Of a stretch of DNA of 62,523 bases, positions 10,834 through 22,632 are shown in pieces. The stretch is from positions 12,514,571 through 12,577,093 of the forward strand of contig NC_045151.1 in assembly GCF_008831285.2 (NCBI RefSeq). The letters run 5' to 3'. The stretch comes from Nymphaea colorata (taxonomy: Eukaryota > Streptophyta > Magnoliopsida > Nymphaeales > Nymphaeaceae). The notes below the pieces were generated by a model. It was not told the origin of the DNA. It searched no databases and saw nothing but the letters and a program-made list of their open reading frames with translations. A program made the position numbers and the translations under genes. Numbering within the stretch: position 1 is the first letter of the stretch; every line of letters starts with the position of its first letter.

Positions 10834-11158
10834 AAAATGTTGGACTTATTTTCCATGAATGAACAGTTCTTTATCTCTTGGTTTGTCTACTTGTTTATTC
10901 TTAATTTACAATTCAACAATTTTGGGTTTCTACTTCAATTAGCTGCAATTTGATTGGATCGTTTAACTGGTTGTTCTTTCAACATCATGAAGCTATTCTA
11001 TCCTCCAATTGAACATGATCCTTGCTCTTAATTTAGATTAGTGTTCAAAAACTAATTACATGCTGAATGCATGCTGTTCTTTTCTTACGCTGTTTTTCTT
11101 GCTGACATTCTTGTTATGTGTCCCTGTGCATTCCTCTCAATGCATTTGTGTTACACAG

Positions 11159-13429
11159 GGTTATTTTATGCTTCCTGAAGGAGCAAAATCCAGGCATAAT
11201 GTACGTACTGTCAATGTCAGCATATCTGCACAGAATTCTTGCTTTGGGAACAGGTTTGCTAGTTTTTTGAAGCAGTTATAGTGATAAGATTAGATACCGT
11301 GACTTGTTATATACGTTTGATGTTGGAAAATTTCATATACCTTTTTGCGCATCTGCATTTCTTTGAAAGTTTTCCCTTCCTGTCTTCTTGCACGACATTT
11401 TTATTTCTTAGGTACTCATCCACGGACAGATTAAATATATGCCTTCCCAAATACAAAGACAGGGTATTGTTGGTAAAAACATATTTTGCTCTTGAAATAT
11501 AGGATTGTTGATGAGCTCTGTGAGTAGGATTACTTGTTAATGATATATGAGCGTGTGTATGTCACATGCATGCTCATGCTTATGTTATCATCCTGGCAAT
11601 TTCCCTAATAACAACTAGAAGAACCTGATACCTTTTTTATAGCAATGGCCCAATCAGTTTCATTTTTAGGTAAAATGAGTTTTTTGAAGGACATGAATCT
11701 AATGCTAGCTGACATGGTAAACTAGACTCTAGGATCCTGGCAGAAAAAAAGTGCTACAACTTAATATATGGTGTAAAAGAAACGGACAGAGAGAGTCAAG
11801 ATTGAAGATATCAAATTCCTTATACTTGTCATAAATACTTTTTCTGTAACTGTTTTTGATCATTTTGGAAGGTTACTTCTAGTTTTTCCATCTTAGCAAC
11901 AGGGAGAATAAAGCAGAAAAGAAAAATCTGATCTCATTATAATTTTTTTTTTAATATGATGTAGATACACATTATATGAGATGAAACAAGCAGATAGAGT
12001 GGGCAACACCAGTCCATGTTTGCTAGCGGACTGCTTTGAGTATTTATACCATCTCCTGGGGAAATGTTTAGATTGCATGGAAAAACTAGAAGCACTTTTG
12101 TTTGTCCACGTCCTTTAGATCTGCACAATTTAGTTTCATTTTAGTTCTGAAACTTATGTTCTAAAGCATGATTCTGTAGTCTGATCCACTATTCATGTTT
12201 GTGAACCTGCTATATATTTATCCTCTGAAATTCTTGTTTGCAGATGGCAACAGCTTCTCATCAACAGCTTTGTTGGGTATGACACAATCTTGATGAATAG
12301 CCTCTTAAGTGCTCCTGGCCAAGGTAAGAAAAGTTTTGCCAGCATGCTATGAAAAGCGGTTCAGATTATCATGCAAAGAAGCTTAGGCCATTGCTTATTA
12401 GGCATTCAGTTTCATTTTTTCCAAGAGAAAGGTTGGATTTGTATTTCAGGAGAAAAAAGGTTAAGATACTCATAGAATAATAGTGAACGGAAACAGCTGC
12501 TCTGGTCATCAAAAGCTGAACCCACTGCAGACCAATTAGTCTTGTAGCAACTAGTTAATCATAAGAATACGCGCTACTGGTACCACCATTAACTAGTGGC
12601 GCAACCAGTGTCTGCACATTCAAGATCGTGGAATTGGAATTTTCCAAGTGTATTCTCAAGTGGTTGCCATTTTGGAGGAAAGTTGTTTTTATTCTTTACT
12701 CTGTTCAGTGGCTTTAATTAAGGTCTGTCATGCTAGTGACATGCTCCACTACGTTACAGATCAACAAGATGCAACTCTTGAAAGAAGTGGCAGAGCCCCT
12801 GAGAAGAGTAGGTTGTCCTCTTTATATACACAGAGAAACATGCATGTCTTACATGACCATTGACCAATACCGTTATCAACATTGGTTTAAATGCGAAAAT
12901 TGCTCATTTTTTTTCACTGGCTACAGAATGTTCTGCTTCAAGTTTCAGTTTTTGTTGCTTGAATTGATTCTGTATTCTGCTTTCACCTAAATTGTGGTGC
13001 CAGTCTTAATAAAAACATGTAAAATATCTTCTAGACCTTATAAAAGGCTAGTTGTGTAGAATGAAGCTGCATCATGTAGCGTGCTGTGTAATTTTGTGAT
13101 TTATGTATTTCTGGTATGATGCATGAAGTAGCATGACATGATTTTGCTCCCTGCATGAATAGTTTCTATTTCATTCCAAATTTTCTTCCATGTTTATGAC
13201 TAGCAGAAAATAACCTAACCAGTGTTTTATTTTATTCTTTTATCTTTTTTTACTTATTTTCTTTTTTGTGACCTGCATAATTCTGTGTGGTATTTCTGGC
13301 AGCACTTCCAAATTAACGTTTCTGTGGTGTTTCTTTTTTTGCAGGTTATTTATACAACTTTCAAACTAAAGAATTTTATGATCTCAGCTATTCTCACGAT
13401 TCAGCTGAAGTTGTTGCTAAATTCGAAGG

Positions 13430-13494
<65 letters not shown>

Positions 13495-16400
13495 TATGCT
13501 CGGATCCTGATGAAGGGGACAAACTTGAGATATATTTGTCTTTGATTTGCTTGGTACATTTAATTACTAACTATAGCTTTCTATGGATGATAATTCTATT
13601 TTGCATTGGTCATTGGTGAAATATGTGCCAGTTCTAAGCTTAGTGAACTAACAACAGTGCCACCAAAAACACATTTTTTTTTTAAAATGTGAAAACAGCA
13701 TTAAAAAAAATTTGAGAAAACAGGAAAAAACATGTTTTCAAAGAAAATTAAAATTATTTGTTTTCTGATTCTTGTTTTTTTTTTTACATTTTTTTTCTTA
13801 CCAGATTTTTATTTTCACATTTTATTTTTAATTTCTTTAAATTTTTTTCTGAAATTTGCCGAGATTTTCCTAAGAATTTTTTTTTTTCGTATTATATCTG
13901 CGAAAACCCTTGCCATTTAAAACCCAAGAATGATGTCTGTGACAATGATTAATGAAGTTTCCCTTGGTAAGAATTTTAGTTGCAAGTTCAAATTTTGTCT
14001 TTCTTTTCTAGATAGATGTATTTCCATATTCTCTTCTCATTTATAGGGGGGATGGGAAGTTACTACACATATTTCTAATTGATAACCTTTACATATTCCA
14101 TTTTTTTATTTCAGTGAGAAACCTTGCAATTTAAGTTTCTTTATTAAGATGTGTATACAACTTCCAACACCGAAGGGAAAGGGAGATTACAATGGTACTC
14201 ATATATCTACTTGATACCCTTGACTGTCTATACATCTTCCTATTTTTATTCCAGTAGAAACCTATTATTTAAGCTCCTTCAGTAAGATGCCTATATGTCT
14301 TCAAAAACTAGGGGAAAAATGAAAGTTACAGTGTTACACATATTATACTTGGTATCTGTGACTATCTCTCCCATCTTCCTTTTTTTTATTACAGTGAGAA
14401 ATGCATCAATTTAAGTGTGTGAGGATAGTGAATACATATATGTCATCCAAAACTGGGCGAAAAGGGGAAGTTGTAGTGTTCCTCTTGTTTCTGCTTGATT
14501 CCTTGACTTTCTCTTGCATCTTCCTATTTTTGTTTTGGTAGCAAGCCTATCAATTCAAGTTTCTTCATTGAGATGTCTATATGTCTTCAAACTGGGGAAA
14601 AGGGAAGTTACAATGCCAGTCATATTTCTACTTGATACCCTTGACTCTCCCTCACATCTTCCTATTTTTATTTCACTGGGTAACCTATCAACTTAAGCTT
14701 CATCCTTAAGGTGTCAATACCTCTTCTTACTCTGAAACTTCAAGCTTAATAAGTAAGGTATCCCCTTTTCTTGATAGTCTCTTAATTCTTAAAGTTTCTC
14801 TAGTCATGGTTGTTCATTCAAAAGTTAACCCTTTCACTTGACCATCTGAATTACCTATAATCCCAAATAATCTGGAAACATAGTGCAACAAGCCTAATAT
14901 CAGTAAAAAAAAATGGTGTCACAGAATGACACGAGGGATATTTTGGTCATTTTGACAATGCTGAAGCCTAGCATCGACATCATCATAGCAGAATACTGAA
15001 CATTATGATTGCCTAATGTTTATACATGCATAAAAGAGATAGGAGAGTAACACACGTCAAGAAAACTCACTGGCTGACTTTGAGTGCAAATATAAAAGGA
15101 TTCGTTTGTAAGGTCCTACATTCAGAACTTTAGTTCCAGTATTTCAAGTTGTGCAAAATTACTGGTGTTTGGTTGCACTGAAAGATCTAAAAGAAAAAAA
15201 TGGATGTTAGCATCTCTCATATTTGGGTATCTAAAATTTCAAAGTCTCTCTCTCTTTGATTCAAAAACTAGACTCTATAAGGTCGGTGCTTCAATCTTTG
15301 CTCAAATATATCCAAATTACCTGAGTTTTCTCCCTGCAGATTATCTTGTAGCAAAATGTGGGGTGCTTATAATGTCACTATTTGTTTTCTTCACGACAAC
15401 AATGTCGGTGTCATTCACTCTCAGAGAAACACAGTCACGCATGCTGAAGTTTACAGGTTTGCTTTGATAACCAGTGACTCATTTTATTGACATCTTTTGT
15501 GTTTTTTCTTCTTCTTATGTGAATTCTTTTCTTTTGCTGTCCTTATTTACTAAGTTATTTTCACTGGTCATCTGCTATTGCTGATGAAGCTATCTGGTGA
15601 TTACATTTTGCAGTACAGCTTCAGCATCATGCACGGCATCGACTTCCCACTTTCCAACTGATCTTTGTTCATGTTATTGAGTCTCTTGTATTTGTGCCGG
15701 TAAGCAAATCGCCTTACAACCTCAGGACATGAAATTTCCGGCTGCTGCTTATTGATTGGGTTTTGATGGATGCAGATTATGATAGGAATCCTGTTTTTCC
15801 TCTTCGAATTCTATGATGATCAATTGCTTGCTTTCATGGTCTTAACTCTTGTTTGGTTGTGCGAGTTATTTACCATGATCAGGTGCTTTCTCTCTCTCCC
15901 CCCCTAACACACACAGAGAGACACTCACACTCATCCATTGCCATTTGAACTTCTTTACTGAGTCTGCCTTTTTGTTTTGCAGTGTTCGCACTCCAATATC
16001 CATGCAGTACTTTCCCCGCTTCTTCCTCCTCTACTTCTTGGTGTTTCACATATATTTTTTCTCATATGCCTATGGTATGAATGCTTGCTTGTGCTCCCTT
16101 CAATTCTCTTTTGTTGAGGGTGCATCATTTATTCTCAAGTTTGTGAGGGTTGTCTTGTACACAGATTTTTTGTCATTAAAATTCTACTTAGAGCACAGAT
16201 AAATGAACGAGCAATCACCTACATAATTAAAAGTGCCAGGCAGGTCTAGGTAGCAGATCTCATAAAAGAGCTTGGGCAGCAATCCTGTTCAACAGAAAAA
16301 GGGGGAAATGAAGAAGGGTTAAAACTGGGGATTTTGAAAGAACCCCACCTTGATTAAATATATTTGAAAATAGAAGAAACAAAAATTTAAACGAAAAGGC

Positions 16401-16549
16401 TTAGTTTTCTCCATCTAGGTATGTACGGTTGACGACTATGTCCCATGGATGCAGGTATAGGGTGCAAGTTTGGATTTGGGCATAGAGCAATTTCAATAAC
16501 TTGGGTGCATGGACACGATATGGACATGTATATACCCTGCCATTTTGGC

Positions 16550-16647
<98 letters not shown>

Positions 16648-17929
16648 ACATAGGTTGTCAAAATATGATAAACAAGCTACTTTCTTCCTTCAGTCTTCTT
16701 CCAAAGTACAAAAAATTGTTTTTCTGCAAAACTTCTTATGTTGTCATCTAATACATTTTCCCTCTTTATGTATGAGCAGGTTTTTCTTATTTGGCATTTG
16801 CAACGACGGCAGCATTTATGCAGCATTTGGTTCTATACTTTTGGAACCGATTTGAGGTAAGGGGTGCAGTGTTAGTTGGGCATTTTAAATTAAATATCTC
16901 AAGAATGGTTACTGATGGAACTGAAAATGTCACAGTCTTGAGAGAACACTCACCTTCAACTCATGCGTCTTTCCTTGGTTAATCAGGAATTGTAGCTTCT
17001 GATTGAGGAACTGGTGCTTGAAGTCACCTTTTTTACAAGACATAATTTGATTGTTTTCTTCCTTGAATGATCGGAGATTTAAAATGCATCAACAAGGGAC
17101 ATATTTTGAACATTTTTTGACCTTCTGGTGACAGGATCTATTGAAAAGCAGTCCAGACAAAATATTGAAGCAATTGCATTTTAGGTCCTTTAAAAGTTTT
17201 AGTACTTTATGTACAATTTTTGTTTTCATTTTGGGTTTCTTAATTTGGAACAGAGATATTCAGCTTAAAACCATGAAGAACGATCTAGTACCTTGCTTTC
17301 CCTGCTTGAACTTCCTACCCCTTTTTTCCCACAATCTATTTGGTGTTTATTCTTTTCTGGTGATCTTGTTTATTCTGCCCACACGATTTTCTATCTGAAG
17401 AGCTGATGCATATTGCTAACTAGATTAGTTCGAATATTTTTTTCAGGTGCCAGCTTTGCAGAGGTTTATGAGACACCGAATGCAGTTGCAACAACAGGGA
17501 GGTGTCCATATAACGTCATCTACCATTCTCACATCCACACTTCACATCGCTAGATTAAATACAAGAACTCCAAGCCCTCCTACTGACCATGCAACACAGC
17601 ATGCAGGAGATGTGCACACAGTGACAGCTGCAGGTGCAGAAGTTGCACATCCTGCAGATGGTTCATCGGCAGAAAACCAAGGCGCTGGAGGACCTCTCTT
17701 GCAACCCCTTGGATCTGGCAATCAAGTGGAGAGCGTTCAGAACACAAACTCCTTAAACTCGTTTGCTTCACTACTATTGTGGGCTTTGGGTGGCGGTTCA
17801 TCCGATGGCCTAGTCTCTTTCCTTTCCATGTTCAGGGATATGAGAGAACAGGGCCAGGCGTATGCTCAAACCCCTCGGGGTCAAGAAAACAACCAACCAC
17901 CTCAGAATTCTTGGTGGAGAAGATTTTGA
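11159..17929 (+). CDS. Membralin-like ER membrane protein, C-terminal 406 aa (5' exons missing)
   Basis: Nine exons join in frame: 11159-11253, 12244-12323, 13345-13428, 15340-15456, 15614-15699, 15776-15882, 15983-16074, 16780-16856 and 17447-17929 (stop TGA). All introns are GT-AG. The product contains 'NSCFGNR|WQQLLINSFVGYD', 'YLYNFQTKEFYDLSYSH' and 'RTPISMQYFPRFFLLYF', which I recognise as plant membralin (At1g60995-like). Several hydrophobic segments follow (for example LIMSLFVFFTTTMSVSF and SLVFVPIMIGILFFLF), then a polar Ser/Gln-rich cytosolic-type tail. Animal membralin (TMEM259) acts in ER-associated degradation; the plant role is little known. Roughly the N-terminal third, including the first membrane anchor, is not found between 1 and 11158. 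The gene is either cut by the window or has a very long retroelement-filled intron. Confidence 0.9.
13429..13493 (+). repeat. (CT)n(CA)n microsatellite at a splice donor
   Basis: The compound repeat starts exactly at the donor of the exon ending at 13428 (GAAG|GTCTCTCTC). The intron's first bases are therefore part of the repeat, giving a weak donor at positions +3 to +6. Confidence 0.9.
13640..13970 (-). repeat. Dispersed A/T-rich element (reverse orientation)
   Basis: The reverse complement resembles AAAATCTC(A/G)GCAAATTTC... and ATGTGAAAA motifs found in CYP59 intron 1 and its copies (about 32760-33010, 36945-37125, 46780-46985, 52320-52556, 55860-56110). Ends are not defined; it is probably a MITE or other short repeat. 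Confidence 0.5.
14047..14740 (+). repeat. Diverged minisatellite, about five units of ~140 bp
   Basis: Within the membralin intron 13429-15339, units start near 14047, 14174, 14311, 14455 and 14594. Each contains GGGAAGTTAC-like sequence, CTTGATACCCTTGAC-like sequence, a CATCTTCCTATTTTTATTTC tract and a CTTC(A/T)(T/G)TAAGATG-like segment. Copies differ at many sites, so the array is old. Confidence 0.75.
16555..16644. repeat. (AT)45 microsatellite
   Basis: About 90 bp of pure AT in the membralin intron 16075-16779. It is self-complementary and creates spurious Tyr-Ile open frames on both strands. Confidence 0.98.
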
Positions 17930-18213
17930 AGTTAGAGAAGCAAGTAGTACTGGGTGTTTTTTCTGTCTGGCTACATGCAGTAATCGGGGTTCTGTAACCA
18001 TTATGGAGTTAAATGTAAACATGACAGAGGCAAAATAGTTTCTGTAAATGTATCATTTGCTAATCACACGATTGCATTGGATGTACTAAACGTATATTTT
18101 ATGCAAAATGTATAAAAATACGTTTGAAGGAATGGCTAGTGAATCTTCACCTTTGTACATCAGGAATACTTGTGTAATACTCGTGCTATCGGACGGTCTA
18201 TATCATATTAAAT

Positions 18214-18216
<3 letters not shown>

Positions 18217-18250
<34 letters not shown>
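18217..18250 (+). repeat. (CT)n microsatellite
   Basis: Pure CT dinucleotide run about 250 bp downstream of the membralin stop. Confidence 0.95.
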
Positions 18251-18254
<4 letters not shown>

Positions 18255-18447
18255 CAAGAATCAATATATGCTGGCTTCTGGACTGTCGGCTGGATGGTGA
18301 TGGCAGCGGAAATTCCAGAGTTTGAAGCATCAAGGTGCGGTCGAAAGATAAAGTACATTTAGGAAGTTGGGCCATCCAGACATCTGATAATTCTTGCTCT
18401 TTTCATATAATGCAAACTGTACGTGTACCGTCCCCAAAATTTAATCT

Positions 18448-18449
<2 letters not shown>

Positions 18450-18502
<53 letters not shown>
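18450..18502. repeat. (TA)n microsatellite
   Basis: About 53 bp of pure TA. Confidence 0.97.
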
Positions 18503-18503
<1 letters not shown>

Positions 18504-20699
18504 CTTCAGCAAATCAGTGACTTATGAAAAGCATATCATTATCATCAATTGGTAAGTTTCTCAAGTTTTTATAGCAAAAGGAAGAACAAATACGGGGTTT
18601 ACAAACTAAATCTTCACTAGTTCTCAGCCTCAACATATCAAGCTCTTAATCTAATGTAAAGAATAATTCATGATGTTAACTGGTACTCAACAAAATTTTG
18701 GAAGTAGGTTAAGATCAATCATCGAACATAATTTGGAAAATTATAAGAAAGTTTCTGATTTATTACATCCAATATTTATAACATAAATAAGAAGTGGATC
18801 ATAGACAAAGGCAAGAGGAAAGGTCGCATAACAAATGAACCATTATGATTTTCTTTTTCAATAATTTTATATTTCAAGAGATTAATTTTACAATCTTCTG
18901 CTTTTTCCATCAGCAGCTCTTTGAGGACTCGCACTGGTCCTTGTCTACCAACAACAGGATTGAGATTACACGGGATTTCATTGTCGAGATCTGAAAATAA
19001 ATTTGAAGCTTTTTTAATATAGATGAGCTCTTACTGATTCTGAGCGACAACACTGGATTGAAACATACAACCATTAGGAGTTTCAAATACCTTTCATCAA
19101 TGAGGAGGCCAAAAAAAATAAAGAACTGTTTCAAATCTTGCCATTTCCTCCAGTTTGTACCCTTTCCCGTGCAAAATATTTCTTACTCTTGCCCTGTAAA
19201 ATTGTAGATTCTTTTTGGCTGCTTGAGCTGAGTGCTTCTTTTTTTAATTGTTTCTCTTCTCAGAATGTATATTATGGAGCCTCACCATCGAAACATAAGC
19301 AAGATGGTTACATCTAAGCTGGACACTGGAATGCAACCAGTTCGATCGGCTCGTTGACGGGGCAGGCTTGGTTAAACTCATTTGACTAATGGCCCAAAAA
19401 TGGACCCAGTCAGTTTGGACTTGTGTGTGTGTGAAATGATTGGACTCAGTCCTAAAATAGGATTGGACTTTCAGGTTCCTTTCCCTCCATACAATCCAGC
19501 AATTTTAAGGTGAAGAAGATGGTTCTGAAAACTACAAATGAAAAAGAAAACTGATGAGACAAAGATTAAAAAGAGGTTGGAAAACCAATCCCAAAATGAG
19601 ACTGATTCCATGAAGGTTTAAGAAAGACCAATGAAGTGGCTAGCCTGGCGGTTTGGGCAGGTCAAGGTGAGCTCAAAATGTTGACTCAGTTACATAGACA
19701 CACTGCATTTGCACTTGTGTTGGTGGTTCAAATAGCCGTCCGCCCACCTCCTGTTTTCATTCTGATTCAAGTTGGTGCCTCTGTAAAGGGTGAAGAGAGC
19801 TACAGCCATGCGTTGCTAACAATAGAACTTCTGGCGAGGGGCAGCTGAAGATGCTTTGCATTGCAGCGGCTGTAGTTACGTTCGTATTTTCCATTCAATT
19901 TTTTAATCAATGAAACTCGTTTCGATAATTCTTCTAATGAAAGCAGATTAAATCCTGCTAATATTCATAATTTGGACAGCTTTTTGTATGGCTCAACAAC
20001 GTGATTACAGTAACAGTATAGTGCATTGCTTATCAAGAATATTTTTCTGCATCCAGTTACCGCTCCAGGAACGATCAAGAAACCTGTGGCACTTGATATG
20101 CTAGATATAAGAAAGATACAAGACAACATAATGATAGAGTAAAAATACATTCAATACGCACAATGTCGAAGAAAATAGAGAAAATGATTATCAAAATGCG
20201 GTGTTGCCGACTCCTGACCGGGTTTACAACATTTTAGGCAAGTTCCTCGTCATCATTGAAAGAGTTCTGAAACGAGTGGGAGTAGCGTAACGGCAGCCTC
20301 TTCAGCAGAAGACACAGAAAAGTGGATAGAAAACGACTTAAATACATTGCCGATTCCATTATGACGCTACATTCTTGTAGAGAAGTCCTTCATATGGTCA
20401 AACGAGATGTACTTGGAAAAAACATAGAAAGATGCATCTCAAGGGCAGATATACGTTCAAAATTTTGGCAGTTTCAACCAACAATTTAGTGAAAAAAAGG
20501 AAAATCAATGGCCGAGAAAATATATTGGTTTGCTGAATCGGACAAGGAGCTAGGAGTCACGTCTTCTTTTTCAATTGCAGACAAAAAGCTTGTTTCCCCT
20601 TCATGGAAGATCAACCAATCAAAGTAATTGCCATTTATCTATTTATAAGGTCTCAGCTCAGAAGGGTGTACAACTACTTTTACTGCTAGCCAAGAACCT

Positions 20700-22599
20700 T
20701 TAATCATCTCTTTTTCGTTTTTCCCCATGGCCCTGGTCAGAGTGCTGCCTTCGATCTGAATGACGATCATAATTTTTTTCACGGCGACCATCTTGACCAC
20801 GATCATAATATTGGCCGTGATTATGATCTCTGTTTTCTCTTCTCCTACTTCTGTCATCATTTTCATCCCTCCTGTCAAGTCCACGTTTGCTTTCTCTACT
20901 TCTTTTCCTTTCATCATCTTTCTCTCTTCCTTCCTTGTGACCCTCGCTATCCCGAGCTCTATCTTCATCGTGGTCATGGTATCTGCCATGACTACGTGCA
21001 TGGTCTTCATGATTGCGGTATCTTCTTTCTTCCCTACCATTCCTCCCATCTCTGCCATCCCCTGTTCTATCATGGTGGTAGTCAGCAAGCCTCTTTTGCT
21101 CCCTGTCTGAATGCTTCTCTGTGCTGTATCTGCTAGATTCCCCGACTCTTTGGCTTCCATCTGCTTTAGCAGCATGACTGGTGCCTCTATCACTCCCTCG
21201 GTTACTGGCATCTCTGCTTTCACGGCTACCAACATCATCCTTGTTATGCCTGCGTCCAGTCACAGGTCGGTCCATCCTATCTTCAATATGGTCCGATGCC
21301 CTGTCCTCCTTCCTTCTATCTGAGCTTCCTTTAGCCTTCTGCTCGCTTTGGCGTGCCTCATGTGGCTTCTCACTTTCCAAAGCATCATCATCAAAGATCA
21401 TCTCATAACTGAACAAAGTAGCACACATGTGAACACAACGTTAATCAAAACTGTCACATGAACATAAGAAATTACTCGCCTTTTTGTTTGATTCCCACGC
21501 TGTGTGTTGCTGTCCTTTAGAACATATTTTTGAGGTGCTGGTGTGCTACCTGAACCCTCAGTGCAGTCCTTCGCAAAATGGTCAATGGCACCACATTTGA
21601 AACAGCCTTTACCTATTGATAAAAGTACAAATTAGAAAAGAAATGTTTGTGTACTTGTCTCTCCAGTGAAAAAAATAAAAAAACTCGCAACATAAAAACG
21701 GTACGCCAATCTTGAGAGACTAAAATTGATGTTTTCAAACGAAGCTACTGGAACTATTTTTCAAGTCGACCAAGCAACCCTGATCTATCCATATTCAATG
21801 ACAAAATAAATTCAGATTCACAAGTACCCAAATAATTATCAGCAGGTCAATTTCATTATTCAGTCAAGAAGGTACACCAGGATAGGCCATAATGGGGGTG
21901 CAGACAATTCAAACCCAGGCTGATCCAACTTTTACCAGATTCAACTGTGTCTGATCTTCCTCATTTGGATCTGGACTTGAATTTTTGCAAGCAAAACCAT
22001 ATGCAGCAGGGATAAGATCTGAACCTTACATATCATTGAGCTGCATCCTTATCGGGTATCAGACAGGTTCAGATTTGGTCAACTAGACTGCATACCAAGT
22101 CCTAGTCTGATTAGGATTTGGATTCATTACCAGATCTGACTAAATGGATCCGGTTTTGGATCAGTAATCAAGATATTGGCAACCGATGGACATCCACACA
22201 TAAAGGCCAAACAGCATGTAACATTCACCTCTTGATGTGTTTCATCTCCACAGTCTAGTACCATGCTCCCAGAACTACGAAACATGCTGCTACATAAGCA
22301 CTAGGTGAGACGTGATGGTTCATTCCAAAATATTTCTTTTTCATGCAACTTCAACGACATTTATTCTCACCATTACCACAAACAACACCAACATTGCAAA
22401 AATTTTGTAAACACAAAGCAACAATCCTTATGAAAAGTCTATCTTTTGACATTACAGTTTGAAACCATCTTCCTACTTGAGCTATAAACCATTTTGTCAA
22501 TTTATAAATGTTAGACAAACAACATGTTAGTACAGTAAGATTGCTATACTCCTGATGTGAATGCAAAGCTTGCAGCCGTGAGTGTGTGAGTGTGTGTGC

Positions 22600-22632
<33 letters not shown>

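Larger units (their letters stand above)
17930..20699. other. Intergenic region between convergent membralin and CYP59 genes
   Basis: Holds the 3' UTRs of both genes, a (CT)n tract at 18217-18250 and a (TA)n tract at 18450-18502. Short open frames (for example 18910-19134 minus and 19636-19848 plus) show no recognisable domain or splice context. I see no further gene. Confidence 0.6.

Noticed and set aside
13430-13493. CRISPR-like or other structured repeat array
   Set aside because: A simple dinucleotide microsatellite; this is eukaryotic DNA with no spacer pattern.
16401-16855. Open frames rich in Tyr-Ile on both strands
   Set aside because: They are translations of the (AT)45 microsatellite.
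20639-21238. A 199-codon minus-strand frame overlapping the CYP59 tail exon
   Set aside because: Out of frame with the well-supported exon 14; the low-complexity Arg/Asp repeat keeps several frames open.
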